A stretch of DNA of 64,000 nt from Tilletia caries (Eukaryota; Basidiomycota; Exobasidiomycetes; Tilletiales; Tilletiaceae), in assembly GCA_032718865.1 (NCBI GenBank), contig JALUTQ010000010.1:372001-436000 (forward strand), in the 5' to 3' direction. Position numbers and translations under genes: made by a program. The notes under the pieces are model-generated. The model saw only the letters and a program-made list of their open reading frames with translations, searched no databases and had not been told where the DNA came from. Positions 42,006 through 53,154 of the stretch are shown piece by piece. Position 1 is the stretch's first letter; each line of letters begins with the position of its first letter.

Positions 42006-42572
42006 ATGACTCCCTCTACAGAGTCGGAGAGCGTGGTTGCATCCCAAGGCGAGGTCTCTGCCGCATCGTCAGTCAGGCGGTCGGTCGATTCCTCAGCTCC
42101 CAAAGATCAACTCACAAGAACGACTTCAAAGCAAGATCCCTCCTCTTCCTCCAAACCACCAGGCCCACAACGACCGCCCAATCTCGGTCCACCCCCAAAG
42201 AAGCGAAAATCCATGCTCAGCGCCAAAGGATCAGCAACCACAGCCGCCGGCAAACCAACCAAACTCAACACCCTCGAAAAAAGCAAACTCGACTGGGAAT
42301 CCTGGAAGAAGAACGAACATCCCAACAACAACAACAACAACAAGGCCTCGCCATCACAACCTCAAACCCAGGCCGAAGCCGGAACGGAAGCCTTGACAGC
42401 AGAAGAGCGGGCGGAGATGGAGTCACAGACTAGCGCCGGTGGGTCGGCACGGGCGGGGAAGATGAGTGGCTTTTTGGATCGAGCGGACTTTTTGGATCGG
42501 GTCAGCGAGCGGATGGAGGCCGCTGCTGAGGACGAGAAGCGCAAGGTCGTGGCTGCTCGGCGGGAGCAGTGA
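42006..42572 (+). CDS. SWC5: SWR1-complex subunit 5, BCNT/CFDP1 family
   Basis: Component of the SWR1 chromatin remodeller that exchanges H2A for H2A.Z in the nucleus. The 188-residue product has a disordered Ser/Pro and poly-Asn first half with a basic KKRKS patch. The C-terminal BCNT-C signature follows: LNTLEKSKLDWESWK (about residues 87-101), then GFLDRADFLDRVSERM (about 155-170) and a basic tail. Yeast Swc5 is longer (about 300) with more acidic N-terminal sequence, so this is a short version. Single exon, ATG in AGATGACTC, divergent from PCM1 with 246 bp between starts. Confidence 0.85.
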   Translation: MTPSTESESVVASQGEVSAASSVRRSVDSSAPKDQLTRTTSKQDPSSSSKPPGPQRPPNLGPPPKKRKSMLSAKGSATTAAGKPTKLNTLEKSKLDWESWKKNEHPNNNNNNKASPSQPQTQAEAGTEALTAEERAEMESQTSAGGSARAGKMSGFLDRADFLDRVSERMEAAAEDEKRKVVAARREQ

Positions 42573-42754
42573 AGGACCCACCCCCTTCCCTCTCGTGTAA
42601 AAGGACGTTCGCAAAGATTTTCGTCTTGCTTTCAATGGTCACCAGTCACCCTTGCTCTCTCCAATGCATCACCCTGCCGGGTCCTTGTGCAAGAGGAGTG
42701 AAAGAATATACACCCATTGCATTCCCTATGAACGAGAAAGAAACAATGAAAGGT

Positions 42755-44106
42755 TCACCCAAGCGCCCACCGAAACCTCCTCTCCCCCTTCCTCCCCTTC
42801 TCCTCCGCCCTCCCCACCGTCCCATCCCCCCCAAGCTGAAACACATCCCGCTCCACGAACGTAGCAGCCCCACCCCGCCGCCGCACCAGTACGACTGTCG
42901 ATAGACGCGAGCCGTACCAGCCCAGTTCGGCGCCGGCGGCTATGGCTGCCTGGATCGCGGCGGCTGCGCTGTCTGGGCCTGATTGTTGGGACGAGGAGGA
43001 GGGGGATTGCTGACTGTTGTTCTTGTCGCTGGTGGGGATTAGTACGCTCGTTCCTGCGTTGGCACGGCTCTTTGAACTGGGGATCGGCAGCTGGAGAGGT
43101 GGCACCTGGATCGTCGCTCGAATGTTGGAGGGCTGCGGTAAGGGTACGTCCGGGTCCGAGTTGGTCCTATTCACAAGGGAATCACATCAGCCTCCATAAC
43201 AGAACCAGCCAAGAAAGACCTGCGTAAAACTAACCCCAGTAGAGTGAAGAGCTTCTCCACGAGTCGATCCTCCTCTGCCTCTGTCACATCTTGACCGTCC
43301 TGTGCCGATCCGCTGCGAGGTGTCGCGAGAGAAGCATCCCAGTCCTCCAGAGCCTTCTTCAGCAAACCCTTCCCCTCTTCAACCTTCGGCCAGGGCTCCT
43401 GATAAACCGAATTACTCAGCCCACACACCGCACACAACCCACCGTCCATCCCATCCCGATCCGCCTGCAGGACGACCGGCTCCTGCTGATCCCCTTCCGT
43501 CCGATTCGACACGTAGCCCAGCCGGAACGACTTCAGCTCCGGATCCGACTCGCCGGACTCGACCTGACCCACGAGCAAATTGAACCCAGGAAAGAAATCC
43601 CGTTTCGAATGCACGGACTGGAGGTATCCCTCCAAGCCCTGTTTGCCTGAGACATGCGCCGGCCCACCTCCCTCTCCGCCATCGTCCGCATCATCATCAT
43701 CACGGCCCACAAGCCAACGCCGCACAAGCTCGCCACGGGAGAGGTACGTCTTGATCCCGAGCTCGGGACGCGGTGGGGGCGGTGGTCGCTCGGTGAAGTT
43801 CAGTAAGGAACCGAACCGGCCGGAACGAGAGATACCGAGCCAGGTCCCACCGCCGGAGGTGTCGACACCGCTTAGGATGGGGGGGAGAAGGGGAAGGGGA
43901 GGGTGTATCGAAGGCGTGCCAGGTGGCGTCTTTTGTTGGACGCGCGAGGAACTCGTCCCGGTTGGACGCTGCGATTCTGGTAAGGTATATAAACGATGAG
44001 CAATTTCCAGACGTACTTCCTCACATGATCGATGGAAGGCGAAGGAGGGAAGAAGAACGCACAGGCAGTACGTGGGATGGTCGAGTGTGAAGAAGAAGAT
44101 GCACAT
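42755..44106 (-). CDS. TANGO2-like NRDE-domain protein, one frameshift
   Basis: Member of the TANGO2/NRDE family linked to Golgi organisation and lipid or haem handling; the exact reaction is unsettled. The start MCI places a Cys at position 2, as in Ntn-like members. Exon 1 (44106-44063) joins exon 2 (43976-43235) across GTGCGT...CCAG to give ASNRDEFLARPT, the family hallmark. GGTWLGISRSGRFGSLLNF, SRGELV, GFNLLVG, YVSNR and GLSNSVYQEPWPKV follow. Exon 3 (43166-42755, after GTTAGT...ATAG) ends with YGSRLSTVVLVRRRG and a C-terminal FVERD. Exon lengths sum to 1198 nt, one base over a multiple of three: the NRDEF frame and the GGTWLG frame differ by one at a C-run near 43890. This is either a pseudogene or a homopolymer error. 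Confidence 0.85.
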
Positions 44107-44335
44107 GTTTCGTTGAGTAAGTTGGCAGCGGGCCTTTCCCTACCTGTGCTTGCCTTCCGCTCTTTTCTTTCTGGGAGAAAGAATTCAGGAAAAGCCCATT
44201 AGGCGCAACCGGATCCTGGCGTCTGACGAACTGGGACCTTGCGAGTCTCGACGGGAAGGTGATGGCTAGCTGGTCGGACGCGATGCTGAAGGTCGAGCTT
44301 GACCTGCGTTGGGAGTTGGGACCGGGGCTTCCCCG

Positions 44336-44878
44336 GATCACTCCCGGAGCTTCCGACACTCCAGCAGAGCCGTTCAGTAGAAACGGGAGTCGACGGCGAC
44401 AGCAGCGCACTCCTGGACTCCTGGTGGATCGTTCCCACATCCCACACCCATCGGTGTTGACAGGAGCTCGTGCAGAAGGTATCAGGGGATGATCAAAAGG
44501 CTGACTGCTGGCTACTATACTGACTGCGTGCTGCGTGTTGCGTGCTGATCATCTTGTGTCTCTTCCTCCTCTCTCCCCTTCCTTTTCTGATTTCTTCCTG
44601 CAGCGAGTGCCTCAGAGCGACACAGCAGCATCGCTTGACCTCCTTGACGACGGCCCAGGCCCCAGTCGCATCCAAACATGAGGAGCAAGAATGTGCTACT
44701 GCTGTGGATCGCTTCCTCCGTTCCTCACTGATTCCTTATCGGCCTTCCCGTCTTCTCGAACAGGTTCTGGGAAAGGCCATATAAGGAGGCAGTCGGCCAT
44801 CTTTTTCTGATCCCCCCTTCCACTCTTTTTCTTCCTCCTCTTCATTCTCCTCCCACCCAGTCATCGACTCGGTCAACC
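44336..44878 (+). promoter_or_regulatory. Upstream region of SUN gene A, duplicated at 58497-59031
   Basis: About 535 bp nearly identical to 58497-59031, including GAGCTTCCGACACTCC, the TGACTGCTGGCTACTATACTGACTGCG block, a CATATAAGG TATA-like box at about 44778 and a CT-rich leader. It ends about 100 bp before the SUN gene A start. It is the probable promoter and 5' untranslated region. Identical short frames of 80 and 60 codons exist in both copies but look non-coding. Confidence 0.75.
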
Positions 44879-45828
44879 ACTCACCGACTCAACCGCTCAC
44901 TCACTCCTCTACTCCCTCCTCACTCACCACTCACCCACTCTCTCACTCGCCTCCATCAACAGCCGCGTTATCAAAGCATGGCATACTACAACACCAGTGT
45001 TCCCAATCCCACGCTCGCTGCGCGCTCCGCAGCAGCAGCACCCTCCCCTGCCCATTCTCGATCGACAATTCATGCCGACACACCGGTAGCACAACCATCC
45101 ACATCAAGAGGTCGGACGCCTAAAGGAACGGTCCCTCGTGCACCGGAGGGCCGTGAACAACGGGCCCGCTCACCACCACTCGGAGCTGTAATAGAGCCCT
45201 CGCCTGTCCGGCGCTGGAGGAACTACCTCTACTCCGCCCTCGTGTGCTTCCTTCTCACGATGCTCTGGAGTGTCCTCGATCCATTCGACATCGCCGTCAA
45301 TGCGGATGTGCCATCTCGGTACCTGCCTCGATCCCTGGCCGTCAAATTCGTCTCGGGGGACAACATCAAGTGGATCGACGAACTCCAAGACTGGGAGAAG
45401 CTGTCCGACTCGATCGAAACGATGAAGAAGGGCGACCAGAAGGTCGATCAAGGGTTGCCAACGTCATTCGGGAAGGGCAAGAATCCGAATGACGTTGTCA
45501 CGTTTGGTAATAGCTTTGGCAGGAATCTGGCCACACTCTTCCGTTTGCAGGTGGTGAGCTCGCGCAACATGAATCTCGTCCACGACTTGTACGAGAACCC
45601 GGATGTGCATGTACCCAGCTGGGCACTCCAGCCCATCCGGGGCGTCGGAGATTGCTGGAAACAACGCCCCTCCAAGGAATCCCGCTATGCCAATGATCTC
45701 ACCCACTCTGTCCGGATCCCATTCAGCATCGAGCTCCTCCAACTCGCGTTGGACCGAAAAGATGGCCCGTGTACCGTCGAGCTCTGGGGCGTCGTGGCCT
45801 GGGAGGACAAGGAGGCCATGAGCCGCGT

Positions 45829-45947
45829 TGTGACGAGTACAACCACGTGACCTTCTCTTTCTCTGTCTGCGCATCATGTACACGCTCCTTTCTCTCTCTC
45901 TCTCTGCTATTGCAATACGACGATCATTGAACCCAAGAACTGTTACA
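45829..45947 (+). repeat. 5' LTR, 119 bp
   Basis: Begins TGTGACGAG and ends TGTTACA. Contains CACGTGACC and a (TC)n run. Identical to the 3' LTR. Confidence 0.93.
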
Positions 45948-46161
45948 TTTGGTAGCTCCGCCCGCCCTCCCTCGCAAGGACGCGCCTGTCTCGTGCCTTG
46001 CCTGTACCCGTGAGTCAGATAGGCTCGCTCCGTTTCTGGAGGCTGCTTGGACGTATCCCGAACACCCTCCAGAAACAGCACAAGTTCATCCGTAGCGTTG
46101 AACTCTCGGACCAGTGCTAATCCCACTATTGTCTTTGCTCCTTGCTCTTCCCAGCCAGAAG

Positions 46162-48275
46162 ATGTCTAGCAACCCGAAGGAGATGGCCAGCAACATTCCC
46201 CGGCTACCCACGGGAGTAGGAAGAGGCGGCCTTCTGACGCGCAGCGCAAGCTCGTCGTTGCCAGCGGCCAGCCTGAGTACACTCCGTGGCGACGGTGCCG
46301 AAAGAGGGACGAAACGGTCCACTCCGGACTACGCCGTCGATGCCGCCGCTCAGGAGAAGGAGGAGGAAACGCGCAGTGCAGACGACGATGCGGCCGGAGA
46401 CGACAGCCTCAAGACCGACGAGGTCCAACGGTTGCTCTTCCTCTCTGGCCAGCAGACTCGGCAGGAAATGCGCCAACTACTCACCGACTCTGAACAACGA
46501 CACCAGCAACTGATCGACGAATCCGAGCGCAGACAGCGCGAGCAGATGGACTTTCTCCACGCTCAGAACGCCCAACTCCAGAATCGGACCGATCAGCTGC
46601 TCGAGGCGTTACGCGTAGCCCAGACGCCAAACCCTCAAGCCTCCACCGATCCACCCGTGGAGGCGACACCCTCTCGACGGCGAGCAACCTCGTGTTCGGC
46701 GCTGAGGACACACCTTTAGGGACCTCGCTTCCACAGCGACCCCTCCCACCTCATCTCTTCCCTCAGACCCCGCAGACTCCCGCGCAGTCACGATGGGATG
46801 ATCGACACCCATACCCTCGAGCCGCCAAGGCAAAGGAAATGGGCATCTTCAAGCCCGAGGACGGCCAGACAGCTTACAGCTGGTGGCAGGGTCTCATGCA
46901 GTTCAAGAGCTACTCAAAAGTACCGGACAATGAGATCTTCATGGGTCTCCCAGGCTGCTTTGAGTCGGGCCGCGCGAAAGAGTTCTTCAACGAACTCAAG
47001 CCGCAACCCGCCACTCTGGAGGAGTTCCGCCGCCGTCTGTTTGCTCACTTCAACAGAGACGAGTCCCTCGTCCGTTCGGAAGCCTACGGTCGTCAATTCT
47101 GCCCGGACGAAGAAAAGCTGGAGACGTATCTGGACGACAAATACCGCCTCTTTTCGGAGTTGTTCGTTGCTCGCCTCAGCAACCGCAGCCACAGCCGCCC
47201 AAACTTCTCTTTCGCATCAGACGCCATCATGACGAGCGATACCGTCGCGGACGTCATTACGGATGTCCATGAAGGCTTGCCGGAAACTTGGAGCTTGTGG
47301 CTTGACGGCGTCAGGGACGACGCTCAAGATTGGCCGCAGTACCGATCAACCATGCTCGCCAAGGAGCACCGCACTCGAATCGCATTGAAGACGTTGAAAG
47401 GCTCCCTTCTCCCTGGATCTCGCGGCCCCGCTCCCAGTCAGTCTGCTCCCGCAGTGTCTGCCCCAGCAGCGGCTCCACCGACTCCGTTCACCTCACGACC
47501 ACCCTTTCGCGCCGGTCAACAGGCTCCGACATTCCGCCGGCCAGCCCGAACGGCGGAAGAGGAGGCTACCTACCGTCTAGACGTCCAACTTGGTCGGTGC
47601 TTCAACTGCCACACCGCTGATCACGCGAAGCGCGACTGCCCGCGACTTCATAGGGCCGTGAGCACCGTGCGCCAGCTCCTGACCAGTCTCGAGAACGAGC
47701 AGGACGACGAGGTCGTTTCCTACCTCGTTCGAAGTGTCGGGACACTTCCGATCGGCGGCTGGACCACGGAAGGTGCTGCGGATCGTCGAGTTCCAGCAGA
47801 CGACGACGACGACATCTCACGCGTACGCGTCGCCAGAAGAGTCTCAGTGTCGATGGACAGCTTCCCGACCGAGCCCCTTCTGCTCGTAGGCGCGGTAAAG
47901 ACGGAAACGGTCGTCGAGCTCCCGGGACGCCGCCATCGCGACGTTGTGGCCCACAAGGTTGCTGTTCATGTCGGCGATAACAACGAGCGCCTTGAGCTTC
48001 ATGTGGACGGCGGATCGCCACTGAGCATGATAACCTCCCGCGCCCTGCGTACAGTCTCACCGGAAGCCGACATCCTGCCCCCGGAGCCACTTAGGATCCA
48101 GGGCTACCGCGGAGACGAGACTCAGCGCCCCAGCGGCGTAGTGGTGTTGCCTATTTGGTTCCCAACTTCCAACGGCACACCAGCTGTCCAACACCGTTTC
48201 GAGTTTCACATAGTCGAAGAGTGCACGGGCGGCTGGATTTTTGGGAGTGGACAATATGAAAGCAGATGGGATTGA
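46162..48275 (+). CDS. Ty3/gypsy gag and protease frames
   Basis: The first frame (46162-46719) has coiled-coil-like Gln/Glu-rich repeats (EQRHQQLIDESERRQREQ), typical of a gag N-terminus. The second (46692-48275) carries the gag core, with WWQGLMQFK, LEEFRRRLFAHF and ETYLDDKYRLFSELF, and a CCHC knuckle CFNCHTADHAKRDC near 47605-47640. It ends with a retropepsin-like segment whose catalytic motif is VDGGS instead of the usual D-S/T-G-S, near 48002-48018. The gag break at about 46670 is a one-base shift. The protease runs into pol through another shift near 48252 at a GGG run; one of these could be programmed. Confidence 0.85.
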
Positions 48276-51200
48276 TGCTCTCTCTAAGCGAGAACGGTTG
48301 GTCTTCGAACATCGACCCGACGCAGAGGTTCCCCTGCTTCAAACCACCTCCAAGCAAACGATTGTCGGCCGTCCCAACCACCTCGTGTGCGCCCGCAGGA
48401 CCGTCATCTCGGCTCACACCGCCCGCCTCGTCGAAGTCGACCCGGTCGTCACGGATAGGGTCGTTGAACCTTGGTGGTTCACCCACGACGAGGCCCCGAC
48501 TGGGTTCGTCAAGGTCCCGTCTTGTGTCGTCGGCCCGAACACGAAGGCGATCGAGGTCTTCAACACCTCTGACATCGATGTCGAGTTCCGGGAAGGTGAC
48601 GTGCTTGGAGGAACCACACCATTCAACGGGGCTCTTGAATCGGTCGAGGAGTTGGACAACGCCATTCGCCGCACGCACGGCCCCACCGTTCCCCCTCTTA
48701 GCCGATCCCTGCATGCGTGGAAGAAGGAAGTCGGCGAGCGGACGGTCAGGCGCGTGGTCTTCACCAATGCAGAGCCGGATGGAGGTGATGTCCTCCCCGA
48801 AATCGATATGCCTTCGCCCAAGGACCGGCTACAGACTGTCTCTTGTTCGTCTCGCCTCAGCAAGGAACAGCGTACCCGCCTCGCCAAGGTCTTGGAGGCG
48901 CACGCTGTATGGCCCACCCCGAAGCATCCGCTGGGCCTCTACGAGTACGGTGAGGTTTCTCTTCGTCTCCGCACTGGACAAGAGAATTGGACGCACGCCG
49001 AGCCACCCCGTCGCACCTCGCCGGCGCAGAGGGATGTGATCGACGAGACGATACAGGAACACGACGCGTTGGGAGTCTCGGAAGTCTCTCAAGGCCCATA
49101 CGCGTCGGGAGTGGTTCTCGTTCAGCAGCGGGACAAGATCCGTTTCTGCAACGACTACCGGCCGCTGAACAAGGTAGCAGTCGACGATTACTATGCCATG
49201 CCAACCGTCGACGCAATTTACGACGAGTTAGGAGGAGCTCGGTTCTTCACCGTGGTGGACGCGAACAAGGGATACTACCAATTCCTTCTGGACCAGGAAT
49301 CGCGGGACCTTACCGGCTTCATCACGTTCAGGGGACTAAGGCGCTATCGGCGACTCCCCTTCGGGCTAAAACAGGCGCCCAGCTGGTTCCAACGCGCAAT
49401 GGACCGAATCTTGGGGTCGGCCCGATGGGTATTTGCCCTTGCATACCTGGATGATGTGGTAATATACTCGAAGACGTTCAACGACCACCTCGAGCACCTC
49501 GACTCCATACTGGCGGCGATCGAACGGGCTGGCCTCACTATCTCCCCCAGCAAGTGCCGTTTCGCCTTCGAGTCAGTGGCGCTGTTGGGATATCGCGTGA
49601 GTTCGCTCGGCCTGATGACCGACCCCGAGAAGTTGCGTGCCGTTCAGGAATTCCCAGAGCCCAGCAACGCAGCGGAGGCCCGACGATTCTTCGCGATGGC
49701 GGCCTGGTATAGGCGATTCATCGTCAATTTCGCGGGCCGTGCCCAACCTATCAACAGGTCGTTCATCGGCGACGGCTTTGTCTGGAGTCCAGAGGCGAGG
49801 CGAGCTTTCGAAGACATCAGGGCAGCAGTGTCTGACACACCTGTCCTGAAGAGCCCTGACTTCCGTCAGCCTTTCATCTTGTCGGTCGATGCCTCGGTTA
49901 TAGGACTGGGCGGAGTGTTGTCACAGCACGATGAGAGCGGCGTGGAACGGCCGATCCTTTTCATCTCCCGCCAGACTACCGACGGCGAAAAGAAGTACGC
50001 TCCCACACACCTCGAGCTCGCGGCGGTCTGGTGGTGCGTTAAGAAGCTTCAGCACTATATCGATGGTTCTCGTGTGGAGGTCCGGACCGACCACAATGCG
50101 CTTCGTTGGCTGTGGGATCTCAAGCCAAGCGACATTCACGAAACAAGAGTCCAGAAATTCAAGATGGCGTTGACCCCTCTGGAGGAGAAGATCACCATCA
50201 CCTACAACAAGGGTCAGAACAACGTCGTTGCGGACGCCCTGTCTCGCGCGCCACTTCCGCCCAGATCCGACGACGAGTCGGAAGCGCAGCTGTCGTTCAC
50301 AGCTCGGGAGTACGAGCGCCTCGCCTGTTCTGATCTGGCTCACGCGGCGGACTTGGTGGTGCGCAGTGTAACGTCGGTGACCCTTCATTCGGACGAGTTG
50401 GACTCTTGGGCTGCGGCATACGCCGACGATCCACGCTGGCGTCGAATCTGGAAACGTGCGTTGACGCGGTACCAGTCTCTCCCAGCAGCAGCAATGGCCT
50501 CTTCTTCTGTCGGTACTGAATCCGAAACCCACGCACCGGCGGAGAGTGGCCCAGCAGCGGAAGGAACCTACCGTGTCACCGAGGACGGCAACGATCTGTT
50601 GTCGGGGGATGGAGTCGAAGAGCGACCCGAGGATTTGTCAGTCCATCGCGCTCAAAACATGCCAGACGCTACCCAACAGGTTCCCACGCGCACGTTGCGA
50701 CCCCGTACGATCATGGCGGTGCACAGATCCGATGACGAAGATCTCTACTTCGTGCGCAAGGGACTCCTTTTCGTTCGAATCAAAGAGGACATACGAATCT
50801 GCGTACCGATGTCGAAGTTGGACACTCTGATTCACGAGTACCATACTTCGATTCGATCGGGACACCCATCAGTCGAACGTACGGTCACAGCAATGAACGA
50901 CCACGTCTTTGCTCACGACCTAGCGAAACAGGTGGCAGCCCACGTTCGGGTCTGCTACGAGTGCCAGGTCAACAAAGCGCATCGTCACAAGGCGTATGGC
51001 GATATGCAGCCAATTGTTACGCCGCATGAGGTCTTTGACACCTTGGCCATGGATTTCATCACGGGACTACCGAGGACGGAACGTGGCTTCGACTCAATTC
51101 TAGTCGTAGCTGATAAGTACACTCGTTTTTGCCTTGTTTCTCCCCAATCACACGACAGATACGGCGGAGAAGGTGGCGAGTCTCTTCCTCGAGAGGGTAT

Positions 51201-52205
51201 TTCCCGTCACGGGCCTGCCAAAAATCAATCATCAGTGACCGAGACGTCAAATTCACCTCCAAGTTCTGGTCGACACTCATGGCGAGCCTGGACGTCAAGC
51301 TTCGTATGTCGACCGCGTACCATCCTCAAACGGACGGACTCGTCGAGCGACTTAACGGGCAGTTAGAAACCATGCTTCGCCACTATGTGGCGATCGACCA
51401 ACATGATTGGGATTCGAAACTGCCGGCACTCTCTATGGCTTACAACAACCAGAAGCAGGAGAGTACGACACAGTCGCCATACCTCATGGTGTTCGGACGA
51501 GAACCGGTATTGTTCCCCTTGAAGACTCTCACAGCTTCAGCTGACCCGGCAGGCGTCAAGGTCAAGGACCTTTTTGCGATACACGCGGACGCAAGGGTCG
51601 AGATGGAGCTCGCCCAAGAACGGCAAAGACGTGCGTATAACTCCCGCCACCAGCCCATGGAGTTCGCCACCGGCGACTACGTCCTAGTCGACCTCAAGAA
51701 TTACAGACTGCGTCTCGACCCGACGGAACAAGCTCGCAGTAAACTCGCGCCGCGATATGCGGGCCCATTCCCCGTCAAATCCAGAGTCGGCCGACTCGCA
51801 TACGAGCTCGATGTGCCCCCCTGGTTTAAGGCTCATCCAGTCATGCCAATCACGGCACTGGAACCTTTCAAAGGCGACCCGTCGACGTCTACGCCCAGAC
51901 CGCAAGCAGGCATAGCAGCTGAAGGAGGGGCGAACGAGTTGCGAGTAGATTCGTTCGTGGGCCGGAGACCGAGCATCTTGGAAGGAGGAAAACACTTCGA
52001 CTATCTGGTCAAGTGGCTTGGGTCTTCTCCGTCCTGGCAAAGCGACAATCGTCTTCCGCTACTCGGGTGGGCCAAAGAAGCGTTCGAGAAACGTGCCCGC
52101 GCCGAACTCGGGATCAAACGGCTTCGGCATCACAGTACCATCATCCTTCCCGAAGCCACCGCCCTCGCATTGGAACTGGAGGAGGCCGACAGCCTTTCGG
52201 CATGA
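48241..52205 (+). CDS. Ty3/gypsy pol: reverse transcriptase, RNase H, integrase (two frame changes)
   Basis: Reverse transcriptase spans about 49010-49600, with IRFCNDYRPLN, LPFGLKQAPSWFQR and catalytic YLDDV at 49444. RNase H follows (FILSVDASVIGLGGVLSQ, a THLELAAVWW Glu block, VRTDHNALRW, NVVADALSRAP). Integrase has the H-H-C-C zinc region (IHEYHTS..GHPS.. CYECQ), the first Asp in LAMDFITGLP, and in a third frame IISDRDVKF and the HPQTDGLVERLNG Glu. The C-terminus (51560-52205) includes a GDYVLVDLK-type SH3-like fold and possible chromodomain (FDYLVKWLG). The frame changes near 51150 and again at an A-run near 51222. The break falls in the integrase core, so this copy as assembled is not functional. 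Confidence 0.92.
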
Positions 52206-52245
52206 CCTCACGAGGACGTTCGATCTCTTGTTTGGGGGGGGATGT

Positions 52246-52364
52246 TGTGACGAGTACAACCACGTGACCTTCTCTTTCTCTGTCTGCGCATCATGTACAC
52301 GCTCCTTTCTCTCTCTCTCTCTGCTATTGCAATACGACGATCATTGAACCCAAGAACTGTTACA
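52246..52364 (+). repeat. 3' LTR, 119 bp
   Basis: Identical to 45829-45947 by eye. Its last bases and the adjoining CG form part of the target site used by the family A element that follows. Confidence 0.93.
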
Positions 52365-52366
52365 CG

Positions 52367-53154
52367 TAAGGTTGTCCCCGGAGTTGACGCGGAGCTGGGG
52401 TTTTGCGGACTCCGCACTCCTCCGACGGAGGGCTCCGCCGGAGGCGGAGCGCGGAGCTCACTTTTGAGAAATTTTTGATCTTAAAAAAGCACGGAGTCCG
52501 CTTGGAGGACTCCGCCGGAATTTGTGCGGAGGCGGAGCCCAATCCTGGGCCCACTTGCCAAAAGTGCGGAGCGCGGAGTCGTCAAACTTGTGTGAAAATT
52601 CCGGCGGAATTTCCGCGGAATTCCGACGGAGCTATGAGGTCACGTGATAGTTCAAAATAAGGGTCACGTGACCTCATTTTGGGTGCGCTCCGCTGGAATT
52701 CCGCAAAATTTCCGCGGAAAGTGCGGAATTTCGAGAAAATAGGCATCCTCGAGACACCCGCAGGGGATAAAACAGGCACCATCATCCGTTGAGAGCTTCA
52801 AAATAGCACTGGAGTCAACACCGCAACAATGTCGGATGGTGAATGTATAGCTCTGAGTGTATTAGAGTCATTCTGAGAGCAACTTATACCACCACTGCGC
52901 TCCGACGGAATTCCGCGGAATTCCGAGCTCCGCATACACGGAGCACGGAGGAGCATTACGAAAACGCACAGAAAAAACGCGGAGCGCGGAGCTGGGATTT
53001 CAACTTTTTGTATAATTCCGTCGGAACGCGGAGCTGGTTTTTTTCCGCTCTGTCTTAGTCTGCGGAGGCGGAGCTCGCCTCAGAAAGTCAAAATTCCGGC
53101 GGAATTTGGAAGTGCGGAGGCGGAGCCCTCCGCGTTACTCCGGGGACAACCTTA
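52367..53154. mobile_element. Family A non-autonomous DNA transposon, 788 bp, nested at the Ty3 3' edge
   Basis: Ends are TAAGGTTGTCCCCGGAGT and its inverted match. The perfect 8-bp target duplication GTTACACG (52359-52366 and 53155-53162) is made of the last six bases of the Ty3 LTR plus the first two of the Ty3 target duplication. It is therefore younger than the Ty3 insertion. Closely similar to 25349-26151, including paired GTCACGTGAC motifs and CGGAG arrays. Confidence 0.95.

Larger units (their letters stand above)
45829..52364 (+). mobile_element. Ty3/gypsy retrotransposon with 119-bp identical LTRs, 6.5 kb
   Basis: LTRs at 45829-45947 and 52246-52364 are identical by eye. They begin TGTGACGAGTAC and end AACTGTTACA, and are unusually short. 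The target duplication CGCGT is at 45824-45828 and 53161-53165, the right copy displaced by a later insertion. A primer site TGGTAGCTCCGCCC lies at 45950, compatible with the 3' end of an initiator-Met-like tRNA. A G-rich polypurine tract (TTTGGGGGGGGAT) precedes the 3' LTR. The gag-protease-RT-RNase H-integrase order marks Ty3/gypsy. Identical LTRs mean a recent insertion, yet four single-base frame changes occur, near 46670, 48252, 51150 and 51222. Confidence 0.95.

Noticed and set aside
44542..44784. Identical 80-codon frame in both SUN upstream regions as a conserved upstream peptide
   Set aside because: The whole 535-bp block is nearly identical, including non-coding parts and the opposite-strand frame, so there is no sign of selection on a peptide.
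46670..48275. Programmed frameshift as the explanation of all Ty3 frame changes
   Set aside because: Four shifts occur, two of them inside the integrase core; at most one could be programmed.
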